A DNA stretch of 7,126 nt, taken from positions 1-7,126 of the forward strand of contig USJF01000065.1 in assembly GCA_900554935.1 (NCBI GenBank), read 5' to 3'. Positions 1-5,765 of the stretch are shown here, piece by piece. The notes under the pieces were generated by a model. It was not told where the DNA came from and ran no database searches. It was given only the letters and a program-made list of their open reading frames with translations. Both the position numbers and the translations under genes were made by a program. This stretch comes from an uncultured Porphyromonas sp. (GTDB lineage: Bacteria > Bacteroidota > Bacteroidia > Bacteroidales > Porphyromonadaceae). Each line of letters opens with the position of its first letter. Position 1 is the stretch's first letter.

Positions 1-222
1 AAGCTGGTCATGGATCAGCCAGTGCTCTTCGATTTCTCCAATAATATGCAGCGCTGGCAGTGGGGCTGGCTATTTGGTTTCTCGTGGCGTGCCTACCGAC
101 ACTTCCATGTCAATGCCGACCTCAACTGGGGCTTCTCCAAGGTCTTCAAGCAAGAGTTCACCGCCATCAGCTATGCGATGTACCCCATTTACTTTCAAGC
201 AGGTTTCGGCTACCAGTTCTAG
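1..222 (+). CDS. Outer-membrane beta-barrel protein, PorT-like (C-terminal fragment)
   Basis: The frame is open from the first base and stops at TAG 220-222, so only the last 73 residues are present and the real start lies outside the window. The visible part alternates aromatic/hydrophobic and polar residues, as membrane-spanning beta-strands do (WQWGWLFGFSW; NADLNWGFSKVF; YPIYFQAGFGYQF). It ends in Phe preceded by a Gly-x-Gly-Tyr strand, the usual C-terminal signal recognised by the BAM outer-membrane assembly machinery. The pattern matches the OMP_b-brl/PorT-like families that are abundant in Bacteroidetes. An internal ATG at 10-12 is just Met4 of the fragment and is not a credible start. 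Barrel size, strand number and function cannot be judged from this piece. The gene is followed by a strong terminator at 247-298. Confidence 0.7.
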   Translation, partial: KLVMDQPVLFDFSNNMQRWQWGWLFGFSWRAYRHFHVNADLNWGFSKVFKQEFTAISYAMYPIYFQAGFGYQF

Positions 223-246
223 CCAATTCCTTAGTGTACAACATTA

Positions 247-298
247 GATAGTGGATCAGAGCTCTAGGCCAAAGCCTAGTCTCTCCACTATCTTTTTT
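247..298 (+). terminator. Rho-independent terminator after the outer-membrane protein gene
   Basis: A perfect 9-bp stem, GATAGTGGA (247-255) with TCCACTATC (284-292), is followed directly by six T residues (293-298). Inside it a second perfect 6-bp stem pairs CTAGGC (264-269) with GCCTAG (274-279) around a 4-nt loop. The T-run is on the plus strand only, so it terminates the rightward gene ending at 222. The hairpin overlaps the last codons and stop of the leftward metal-binding gene (256-468), so one stretch serves as both terminator and coding sequence. Confidence 0.85.
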
Positions 299-468
299 AT
301 GCTATCAGGGGTAATTGTGTCGCCATCATATTGTACCTCTACCGTGCCAGCCTCGTGGTTGGCCTTTACCGACTTTACACCACGCGACACCCTTAGTGCC
401 CCTTCGATCTGCTGGGCACAATGCCCGCACTTCATCCCCCTTACCTCAAAAGTCTTAGTCTCAATCAT
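256..468 (-). CDS. Heavy-metal-associated (HMA) domain protein, CopZ-like
   Basis: This 70-residue protein consists of a single HMA domain (ferredoxin-like beta-alpha-beta-beta-alpha-beta fold). The metal-binding loop is GMKCGHC at residues 11-17, with Cys14 and Cys17 forming the MxCxxC site that binds Cu(I) or a similar soft metal in copper chaperones and P-type ATPase N-termini. The ending, a Lys-Lys-Ile-Val-Glu-Arg-Leu-Gly-Phe stretch, is also typical of the family. There is no signal peptide, so it is probably cytosolic. The ATG at 468 has an ideal Shine-Dalgarno, AGGAGG (475-480), 6 nt upstream. The start overlaps the end of the preceding gene by 8 bp, which suggests translational coupling. 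No copper ATPase or CsoR/CopY regulator is visible nearby, so the metal and partner are unknown. The last codons overlap the convergent terminator. Confidence 0.85.
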   Translation of the reverse strand: MIETKTFEVRGMKCGHCAQQIEGALRVSRGVKSVKANHEAGTVEVQYDGDTITPDSIKKIVERLGFGLEL

Positions 469-730
469 CCTCTACCTCCTCATACTCTACATATTCCCCG
501 CCCTCAAGGTCTAGGGAAGCATTATCAATCATCTCCACGCTTGACGGAGCCTCCTCCGTCTGCTTTCTGACACGCTCGCGTCGTGCTTGCTCCTCCTCTG
601 CACTCCTCTGTGCCGCCTTGTAGTGCTGCCGAAGCTTGTATACAGAGAGGATCGTTCGCCAATACTTGATAGCAAATATCACTATCAATATCAGCGGTAA
701 AAGTAATATAAACTGTAGCAAGTCGCTCAT
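461..730 (-). CDS. Small single-pass membrane protein, DUF4834-like
   Basis: This is an 89-residue protein. Residues 4-24 form one hydrophobic helix ending in Lys-Tyr-Trp-Arg. A basic/charged, probably helical stretch follows (about 30-60, rich in Lys, Arg, Glu, Gln, Ala), then an acidic tail ending in a Glu/Asp/Tyr cluster (about 76-89). This three-part layout and the acidic E-Y-V-x-Y-E-E-V end resemble Bacteroidetes DUF4834 proteins as I remember them; that assignment is moderate. No catalytic motif is visible and no function is known. It probably sits in the inner membrane with the charged tail in the cytosol. The ATG at 730 is preceded by GAGGAG at 7-nt spacing and lies 4 nt after the stop of the lipocalin gene, so the two are almost certainly co-transcribed. 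It overlaps the HMA gene downstream by 8 bp. Confidence 0.75.
   Translation of the reverse strand: MSDLLQFILLLPLILIVIFAIKYWRTILSVYKLRQHYKAAQRSAEEEQARRERVRKQTEEAPSSVEMIDNASLDLEGGEYVEYEEVEDD
475..480 (-). promoter_or_regulatory. Shine-Dalgarno of the HMA gene, inside the upstream coding sequence
   Basis: On the minus strand AGGAGG lies 6 nt before the HMA start codon at 468. It falls within the last codons of the upstream DUF4834-like gene. Together with the 8-bp overlap (ATGATTGA) it fixes the start and supports coupled translation. Confidence 0.7.
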
Positions 731-734
731 CGTA

Positions 735-1331
735 TTACTCCTCTGGCTCCATTGAGTGATCCACCCAGATAAGGTTATTCACCCTCACTCCTACCTTTAT
801 CGCCTCCGTCACAAAGCGAGCACGCACCTCCTCAGGTAGCTCCTTCGTGCGTGAGAGGATCCAGCACTGCTTGGTATTACGACCCACCACTAGGGCATAC
901 TCATAATCCCCCTCAATGGCGAGCACATTGTAGCCCGTGAAGATGGGGCCGAAGTAGCTTATTTCCAAAGCTGCCGTATTAGGGTCACCGACAAACTGTG
1001 CCACCGCCTCTGAGCGTACCCACTGCTCCTTTTTGTAGTTGTAGCCAGAGTTGATCATCTGTACCCTGCCATCCTCCATCACGTTGTACTCAGCCGTGAC
1101 ATCGCTCAGGTTTCGCTCCCAGCGGTTATCCAATCGAGCCACCTCGTACCACTTCCCTAGGTATTGCTCTAGGTTAAAGGGAGTGACAGGCTCAGCATTC
1201 TTAGGGATCGAGTGTTTCCGACGGTAAAAGGCCGTGAATACTGTAGTCGCTGCAGCACCTGCAAGTGCAATCAAGCCACCTTTGATCAGGTTTGCCACTA
1301 GCTGGTCATTTGATTTCTTCCTCTCAAACAT
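735..1331 (-). CDS. Lipocalin family protein (Blc-like), membrane-anchored
   Basis: This 198-residue protein has the bacterial lipocalin (Blc/apolipoprotein D type) signature GKWYEVARLD at residues 59-68, including the conserved Gly-x-Trp of the first strand. The later block YALVVGRNTKQCWILSRT is the counterpart of the Blc 'HALV.G......WILSRT' region. Lipocalins form an eight-stranded barrel that binds small hydrophobic ligands; Blc is linked to lysophospholipids and envelope stress. Enteric Blc has a lipoprotein signal with a lipobox cysteine. Here residues 15-36 form an Ala/Gly-rich hydrophobic helix flanked by basic residues with no Cys, so it looks like an uncleaved anchor rather than a lipoprotein. 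Mature-domain length (about 150) is normal for the family. The ATG at 1331 has no clear Shine-Dalgarno. It is first in a three-gene operon with the DUF4834-like and HMA genes. Confidence 0.88.
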   Translation of the reverse strand: MFERKKSNDQLVANLIKGGLIALAGAAATTVFTAFYRRKHSIPKNAEPVTPFNLEQYLGKWYEVARLDNRWERNLSDVTAEYNVMEDGRVQMINSGYNYKKEQWVRSEAVAQFVGDPNTAALEISYFGPIFTGYNVLAIEGDYEYALVVGRNTKQCWILSRTKELPEEVRARFVTEAIKVGVRVNNLIWVDHSMEPEE

Positions 1332-1360
1332 ATCTTTTTCTCTTTAATATGATCCTTTAT

Positions 1361-1390
1361 TATTTATACAACAAGCATCGGTAAGCCAAA
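1361..1390 (-). promoter_or_regulatory. Possible promoter of the lipocalin operon
   Basis: In the 78-bp gap between the HAD fusion and the lipocalin gene, the minus strand has TTTG (1387-1390), an 18-nt spacer, then TATAAATA (1361-1368), about 30 bp before the lipocalin ATG. TTTG fits the Bacteroidetes -33 box. The downstream box is only a partial match to TAnnTTTG. No terminator hairpin is visible in the gap, so read-through from pfkA is also possible. Confidence 0.35.
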
Positions 1391-1409
1391 GTTGCCTAGC
1401 CTGTCGCTT

Positions 1410-2672
1410 TTACCTCTTATTCAGAATGCTATTGACCACCCTTATGCTGCTGATCAACTTCCCCCTTCCTGAGAGAATATCGATATTCCAGACATGCGAG
1501 CTCCGCCCACGGTGGATGATCCTACCCACCGCCGTAACCGTATCTCCCACGTGAGCCGAACTGATATGATTGCCACTCACCTGCATCCCTACCTGTATCT
1601 CATTTTCACGAAGGAGTAGGAGCGACCCATATCCCGCTGCCGTCTCAGCTAGTGCCAGTGTAGCTCCACCATGCAGAATTCCCATCGGCTGTTGCGTGCG
1701 TCCATCCACTGGCATAGTACACTCCACATACCCTTCCTCCAGTCGGGTACAGCATATCCCAAGGGTTCCCATCAACGTATTCCCCTCCATCATCTGATTG
1801 AGCAGGTCCACACTGAGATCCCCCACATTATCCGGCTCAGGATGTAAGATAAACTTATTGAGTAGGTGGCTAATACCATCGGCATTATTGCTAGTAGTGA
1901 CATAATCAGCAGAGCGCTTTACCGCCTCCGTGGCATTGGCCATTGCCACACCGAGCCCCGCCACCTGTATCATCCCAAGGTCATTGTAGCTATCTCCCAC
2001 TGCAATCAATTCGCTTCGGTCGATGCCCAACTCCTCAAGAAGAAACTCCAGGGTCGAACCCTTGTCCACACCACTAGGCACCACATCGAGGAAGTGCTCA
2101 TTGGTGAGGAAAAAATTGAGCTGATCGCCATAGTAAGCCTCCATCTCCTCCTTCAGTAGATAGAGAGCTTGGGTGTTGTCGCTCGTAATCGCCAGCTTCA
2201 GGGGGTCTCTCGCAAGAGCGTCAAGTAGGTTCTCCACACCTTTTATCGGCATACCACCATCCACCCTTTGCTCCTCCAGTACATAGTGGTCATCGGGCGT
2301 ATCACTTACAATCATCTGCTGCTCATAGCTAAAGATAGTGAGCTCAGGCCGTTTCTTCACCTCTTCATATAGATAAGGCAAAAGCTTCTTGGGGATAGCA
2401 CGGCGCGCCAGTATCTTCCCATCGTCCATAGAGGTGAGCTTACCTCCATTGTACGAAAGAATATAGCCACCGTACTGATCCAATCTCAGAGTCTTGGCTA
2501 TAGCGCGACACCCAAAGGTAGGGCGACCACTTGCCAGTACCACCTTCACGCCTAGCTCTTGGATCGCCATCACCGAACTGATCGTACTGGGCAGAAGTCG
2601 CTTTTGATCATCTACCAAGGTACCATCAAGGTCCAGTGCCACCAACTTATAGGGGATATCTCTTTGTGTCAT
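1410..2672 (-). CDS. Fusion of Cof-type HAD phosphatase and hotdog-fold thioesterase (MenI/YdiI-like)
   Basis: This 420-residue protein has two complete domains. Residues 8-275 are a Cof/HAD-IIB phosphatase: motif I DLDGT with nucleophile Asp14 and Asp16, motif II Ser48 in LASGRP, motif III Lys204 in GVDKGST, and motif IV GDSYNDLGM with Asp227 and Asp231. Such enzymes usually dephosphorylate sugar phosphates, nucleotides or cofactors. Residues about 288-417 are a PaaI/4HBT hotdog domain. Its block from Met320 through HGG (334-336) to Glu343 closely follows E. coli MenI (YdiI), the 1,4-dihydroxy-2-naphthoyl-CoA thioesterase of menaquinone synthesis, with the His of HGG and the catalytic Glu preserved. 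Both active sites look intact, so the protein is probably bifunctional; substrates are inferred only from family. The linker is short (about 276-287). It lies 11 bp after pfkA in the same direction, and its ATG has only a weak Shine-Dalgarno. Cytosolic. Confidence 0.88.
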   Translation of the reverse strand: MTQRDIPYKLVALDLDGTLVDDQKRLLPSTISSVMAIQELGVKVVLASGRPTFGCRAIAKTLRLDQYGGYILSYNGGKLTSMDDGKILARRAIPKKLLPYLYEEVKKRPELTIFSYEQQMIVSDTPDDHYVLEEQRVDGGMPIKGVENLLDALARDPLKLAITSDNTQALYLLKEEMEAYYGDQLNFFLTNEHFLDVVPSGVDKGSTLEFLLEELGIDRSELIAVGDSYNDLGMIQVAGLGVAMANATEAVKRSADYVTTSNNADGISHLLNKFILHPEPDNVGDLSVDLLNQMMEGNTLMGTLGICCTRLEEGYVECTMPVDGRTQQPMGILHGGATLALAETAAGYGSLLLLRENEIQVGMQVSGNHISSAHVGDTVTAVGRIIHRGRSSHVWNIDILSGRGKLISSIRVVNSILNKR

Positions 2673-2683
2673 ATTTATCGTCT

Positions 2684-3685
2684 TTAGAGTGAAAGCATCG
2701 CAAGGGCCTGAACCATTGCGGGGTCTACCATCTTATCGTCCTTGATAGCACGGCTAAATGGTACGTAGACAATCTCGTCATTGACAATTCCAATCATCAC
2801 ATTCCGCTGCCCATCGAGGAGCGCCTCGACCGCTGCCACGCCCATACGGCTTGCCATAATGCGGTCTTCGGCGCAGGGGCTACCACCTCGCTGCATATGC
2901 CCGAGGATAGAGACCCGCACATCGTACTCAGGGTGGCTCTCCTTGATTCGCTTCGCCACACCCATCGCACCGCCCGTGCTCTCGCTTTCCGCCACTAGCA
3001 CAATGCTACTATTCTTGCTCTTACGGAACCCATTGGCAATCATCTGAGTAATCTGCTCCTCCGCCTCGTGCACCTCAGGGATGATAGCCACCTCCGCACC
3101 CGAAGCAATGGCCCCATTGAGTGCTAGGAACCCAGCATCACGCCCCATCACCTCTACCACAAAGAGGCGGTCGTGCGAAGAGGCGGTATCACGAATCTTA
3201 TCCACCGCTTCCATGATCGTATTGAGAGCTGTGGCATAGCCTATGGTGCGGTCGGTACCGCAAAGGTCATTGTCAATAGTCCCTGGAAGACCCACAATCG
3301 GGAAGTTGAATTCCGCCGCAAAGAGCCTTGCTGCCGTAAGCGTGCCATCACCGCCAATCACCACCAGAGCATCAATTCCAGCATTACGCATATTGTCGTA
3401 AGCAAGAGCGCGCCCTTCGGGAGTCTTAAACTCATCGCATCGAGCGGTTTTGAGTATCGTGCCACCACGCTGGATGATATTGCTCACATTCTCCGTGTGA
3501 AAGTCTACGATCTCATTATTTATTAGTCCTTTGTAGCCACGGTAGATGCCTCTCACCTCTAGCCCCTTGTAGATGGCAGTACGTGTCACTGCCCGAATGG
3601 CAGGATTCATCCCCGGTGCATCCCCGCCCGAAGTGAGGATGCCAATGCACTTCAATTCGTAACCCTCAAATATCTCTTCTTCCAT
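2684..3685 (-). CDS. pfkA: ATP-dependent 6-phosphofructokinase
   Basis: PfkA phosphorylates fructose 6-phosphate with ATP to fructose 1,6-bisphosphate, the committing step of glycolysis. It is normally a cytosolic homotetramer with allosteric control. Counting from the ATG at 3685 (333 residues), the ATP loop is [12 protein letters not shown] at 16-27. GGDGT at 111-115 carries Gly114, the residue that marks ATP rather than pyrophosphate use. The catalytic block is GTIDND with Asp138, and MGRDAGF at 180-186 contacts the sugar phosphate. Length is slightly above the 320 residues of E. coli PfkA because of about 10 extra N-terminal residues. The frame extends upstream to a TTG at 3697, but I prefer the ATG because the extra four codons match nothing in the family; neither start has a clear Shine-Dalgarno. 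It heads the leftward transcript with the HAD-hotdog gene 11 bp downstream. Confidence 0.95.
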   Translation of the reverse strand: MEEEIFEGYELKCIGILTSGGDAPGMNPAIRAVTRTAIYKGLEVRGIYRGYKGLINNEIVDFHTENVSNIIQRGGTILKTARCDEFKTPEGRALAYDNMRNAGIDALVVIGGDGTLTAARLFAAEFNFPIVGLPGTIDNDLCGTDRTIGYATALNTIMEAVDKIRDTASSHDRLFVVEVMGRDAGFLALNGAIASGAEVAIIPEVHEAEEQITQMIANGFRKSKNSSIVLVAESESTGGAMGVAKRIKESHPEYDVRVSILGHMQRGGSPCAEDRIMASRMGVAAVEALLDGQRNVMIGIVNDEIVYVPFSRAIKDDKMVDPAMVQALAMLSL

Positions 3686-3733
3686 AACAATCTTCAATAC
3701 CTAATCAAAAAATAACATCCTCCCCCTTCTCAA

Positions 3734-3741
3734 CAAAGATA
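3734..3741 (-). promoter_or_regulatory. Bacteroidetes -7 box upstream of pfkA
   Basis: The minus strand reads TATCTTTG, an exact TAnnTTTG match, 48 bp before the pfkA ATG. No convincing TTTG box lies 19-21 bp upstream of it. Transcription would start near 3725-3730, giving a leader of about 40 nt. Confidence 0.6.
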
Positions 3742-3948
3742 CAAAAAAGCCATATAATCTGATAATATCTCTTGCCCATCTCAATTTCACAAGTTAGGAA
3801 GGCTTAATAAAGAGATTGTATGTCCGGTTTCTTATGGAGTAATAGGCTTGCCCCTTTTTCAATAGAAGAGAACTATGGGTGTTTTTTAGTCCTCCATCTA
3901 TATTGTTTCAATCCGCTATAAACCACTAGGTTATAAATCCAATAAGCT
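3742..3948. other. Intergenic stretch without a recognisable gene
   Basis: This is the pfkA-proximal part of the 588-bp divergent intergenic region. It is AT-rich, with stop codons in all frames at short distances. I see no RNA gene, coding remnant or strong hairpin in it. The region to its right holds the 23-bp array, the alternative stems and the IMP dehydrogenase promoter. Confidence 0.5.
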
Positions 3949-4053
3949 GAGTTTGTAACTGAGTAGTCGAGGAGTTACAAACTCAGCGATGGTTGAGTTA
4001 CAAACTCCACGATTCCTTAGTTTGTAACTCGGCGATGATCGTGATACGAACTC
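3949..4053. repeat. Array of five quasi-palindromic 13-bp elements at exact 23-bp spacing
   Basis: Each element is a version of GAGTT-N3-AACTC. Copies lie at 3949-3961, 3972-3984, 3995-4007, 4018-4030 and 4041-4053, with centres at 3955, 3978, 4001, 4024 and 4047: exactly 23 bp apart. The central triplet is TGT, ACA, ACA, TGT, ACG, so copies 1 and 4 are reversed relative to 2 and 3. Copy 5 is degenerate (10 of 13 match). The 10-bp spacers differ but three contain CGAT at the same phase (3987, 4010, 4033). Neighbouring copies form perfect stems: 15 bp for 3946-3960 with 3973-3987, and 12 bp for 3995-4006 with 4019-4030, each with a 12-nt loop. It could be a tandem operator, an iteron-like array, or a remnant of a Porphyromonas-type MITE built of short bricks. 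Confidence 0.8.
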
Positions 4054-4092
4054 GTTAATGACCTATATACAGCACAGAAATCCAGTGGGTTG

Positions 4093-4165
4093 TGAATACA
4101 GCGAAGAGCCTCTCAAGAGGGCTGTATTCATAGATGCTTCGATGAATCTATGCGTTTAGCCCTCT
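4093..4165. other. Two mutually exclusive stem structures
   Basis: Structure A pairs TGAATACAGC (4093-4102) with GCTGTATTCA (4121-4130), a perfect 10 bp, enclosing CCTC/GAGG (4109-4112, 4117-4120). Structure B pairs AGAGGGCT (4116-4123) with AGCCCTCT (4158-4165). It encloses symmetric 5-nt internal loops and the 7-bp stem CATAGAT/ATCTATG (4129-4135, 4146-4152). A and B share 4116-4130 and cannot form together, as in attenuators and switches. No T-run follows. The only good promoter for the downstream gene (4226-4233) lies after it, so it would act as DNA structure, as part of a longer transcript, or on the opposite strand. Confidence 0.5.
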
Positions 4166-4225
4166 CCTAATGCCTATCCCCACATCTTTCCGCTTACAAT
4201 TAGCATAGATGTGCGGAAAAAAGTG

Positions 4226-4233
4226 TAACTTTG
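4226..4233 (+). promoter_or_regulatory. Bacteroidetes -7 box of the IMP dehydrogenase operon
   Basis: TAACTTTG is an exact TAnnTTTG match 40 bp before the IMP dehydrogenase ATG. The -33 region is weak (ATTAG at 4199-4203, 22 bp upstream). Transcription would start around 4237-4241, leaving a leader of about 35 nt, which is too short for a riboswitch. Confidence 0.7.
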
Positions 4234-4263
4234 CGTGCAAGTTGTACCTTATAAATTTAGAAT

Positions 4264-4269
4264 AGGAGG
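4264..4269 (+). promoter_or_regulatory. guaB: Shine-Dalgarno fixing the IMP dehydrogenase start
   Basis: AGGAGG ends 4 nt before ATG 4274. It selects this ATG over the in-frame GTG at 4235, which lies beside the -7 box and would add 13 residues unrelated to the family. Confidence 0.8.
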
Positions 4270-4273
4270 AAGT

Positions 4274-5764
4274 ATGGCAAAAGTACTCAATCAAGTTTCT
4301 CATACCTTTGGAGAATATCTACTTATACCGGGGCTAACCACCGAAGAGTGCACCCCTGAGAATATCAACTTGCGGACTCCACTCGTGAAGTTTCATCGAG
4401 GCGAGGAGTCGAGGATCCAACTCAATATCCCTTTTGTGAGTGCCATCATGCAGTCGGTATCTAATGATACCCTTGCGATTGAACTGGCACGGAATGGTGG
4501 TCTCTCCTTTATCTTTGGCTCACAACCCATTGAGAGCCAGGCGGAGATGGTGAGAAAGGTGAAGAAGTTTAAAGCCGGTTTTGTGACTAGTGACTCAAAC
4601 CTTACACCCGATCAAACACTGCAGGATGTACTAGACCTTACGCACCTTACGGGACACTCTACCATCGCAATTACCGAAGATGGTACGCCCAATGGCAAGC
4701 TCCTCGGAATCGTTACAAGTCGTGACTATAGGCTGAGCACTACGCCAAGAGAGACGAAGATTGCTTCCTTTATGACGCCTTTTGCCAAGCTCACAGTGGG
4801 TCGTCTAGGGATTACCCTTTCGGAGGCGAATGATATTATCTGGGAGCATAAGCTCAATACCCTTCCTATAATAGATGAGAGGCAGAACCTTCAGTTCTTT
4901 GTCTTCCGTAAGGATTATGATAGCCACCGGGAAAACCCTTGTGAGCTTTCGGACAAGGTGAATAAGCAACTGCTTGTGGGAGCTGGTATCAATACTCGTG
5001 ACTATAAGGAGCGGGTGCCTGCACTCGTGGAGGCTGGAGTGGATGTGGTTTGTATCGATAGCTCCGATGGCTACTCTGTGTGGCAACAACAGACTTTGCA
5101 ATGGGTGAAGCAGCACTACCCTGAGCTCCCTATCGGAGCCGGTAATGTGGTGGAGAAGGATGGCTTCCGCTATCTCGTGGAGGCTGGTGCCGACTTTGTG
5201 AAAGTGGGTATCGGCGGTGGCTCTATCTGTATTACTCGTGAGCAAAAGGGAATAGGGCGTGGCCAAGCCTCTGCAGTGATGGATATCGCTGAGGCTAGGG
5301 ACCAATACTTTGAGGAGACGGGTGTTTATATCCCAATTTGCTCCGATGGTGGTATTGTACACGACTATCACATGACGTTGGCACTCGCCATGGGGGCTGA
5401 CTTCCTGATGATGGGGCGCTACTTCGCTCGATTTGATGAGAGCCCAACAAAGAAGCTCAAGGTGAATAATAACTATGTGAAGGAGTACTGGGGTGAGGGC
5501 TCCAATAGAGCTAAGAACTGGCAGCGCTACGATAGCGGTAGTGAGACCGAGGGCATGAAGTTTGAGGAGGGGGTTGATAGCTATGTGCCTTATGCTGGTA
5601 AAATGAAGGACAACCTGATGCTCACGCTCGGTAAGATGAAGGCTACTATGTGTAGTTGTGGAGCAGTGGATATCAAGGCTCTTCACCGTAGTAGCCAGGT
5701 GACTCTCGTTTCATCTACCTCTATCGTGGAGGGTGGTGCACATGATGTAATCCTCAAGGAGTAA
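4274..5764 (+). CDS. guaB: IMP dehydrogenase, Tritrichomonas-like type
   Basis: IMP dehydrogenase oxidises IMP to XMP with NAD+, the committing step of GMP synthesis; it is a cytosolic tetramer. The 496-residue product has a split (beta/alpha)8 barrel (about 1-100 and 225-496) with a CBS pair inserted (about 105-218). Visible active-site features are Asp262 in CIDSSDG, Cys319 in the loop [20 protein letters not shown], Gly-Gly in SDGGIV (357-362), and the flap with Arg418-Tyr419 in NWQRYD. Ordinary bacterial GuaB has GPGSICTTR with a different flap. This protein instead follows the Tritrichomonas foetus enzyme almost throughout, including the start ([12 protein letters not shown]) and end ([11 protein letters not shown]), with the same residue numbers. 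That comparison is from memory. The ATG at 4274 follows a perfect AGGAGG. It is first in an operon with the DUF2284 gene 1 bp downstream. Confidence 0.96.
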   Translation: MAKVLNQVSHTFGEYLLIPGLTTEECTPENINLRTPLVKFHRGEESRIQLNIPFVSAIMQSVSNDTLAIELARNGGLSFIFGSQPIESQAEMVRKVKKFKAGFVTSDSNLTPDQTLQDVLDLTHLTGHSTIAITEDGTPNGKLLGIVTSRDYRLSTTPRETKIASFMTPFAKLTVGRLGITLSEANDIIWEHKLNTLPIIDERQNLQFFVFRKDYDSHRENPCELSDKVNKQLLVGAGINTRDYKERVPALVEAGVDVVCIDSSDGYSVWQQQTLQWVKQHYPELPIGAGNVVEKDGFRYLVEAGADFVKVGIGGGSICITREQKGIGRGQASAVMDIAEARDQYFEETGVYIPICSDGGIVHDYHMTLALAMGADFLMMGRYFARFDESPTKKLKVNNNYVKEYWGEGSNRAKNWQRYDSGSETEGMKFEEGVDSYVPYAGKMKDNLMLTLGKMKATMCSCGAVDIKALHRSSQVTLVSSTSIVEGGAHDVILKE

Positions 5765-5765
5765 G

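Noticed and set aside
3686..3697. TTG 3697 as a longer pfkA start
   Set aside because: It adds four residues not expected in the family and has no good Shine-Dalgarno. The ATG at 3685 is simpler, though the evidence is not decisive.
3906..3915. GTTTCAATCC, similar to the start of some CRISPR repeats
   Set aside because: It occurs once, with no second copy at repeat spacing and no cas genes.
3949..4053. CRISPR array reading of the 23-bp-phased elements
   Set aside because: A 13-bp repeat with 10-bp spacers and flipping orientation is far from CRISPR dimensions, and there are no cas genes.
4235..4273. GTG 4235 as a longer IMP dehydrogenase start
   Set aside because: It lies 2 bp from the -7 box, near or before the predicted transcription start, and lacks a Shine-Dalgarno. 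The ATG at 4274 has AGGAGG and gives the family N-terminus.
4093..4273. Purine riboswitch controlling guaB
   Set aside because: I see no purine riboswitch core or three-way junction, and the predicted transcript leader after 4237 is only about 35 nt.
4805..5686. Long antisense open frame (293 codons) opposite IMP dehydrogenase
   Set aside because: Its translation is His/Leu/Ser-rich with no family resemblance, it lies wholly within a strongly supported gene, and it has no promoter or credible Shine-Dalgarno. It is a by-product of guaB codon use.
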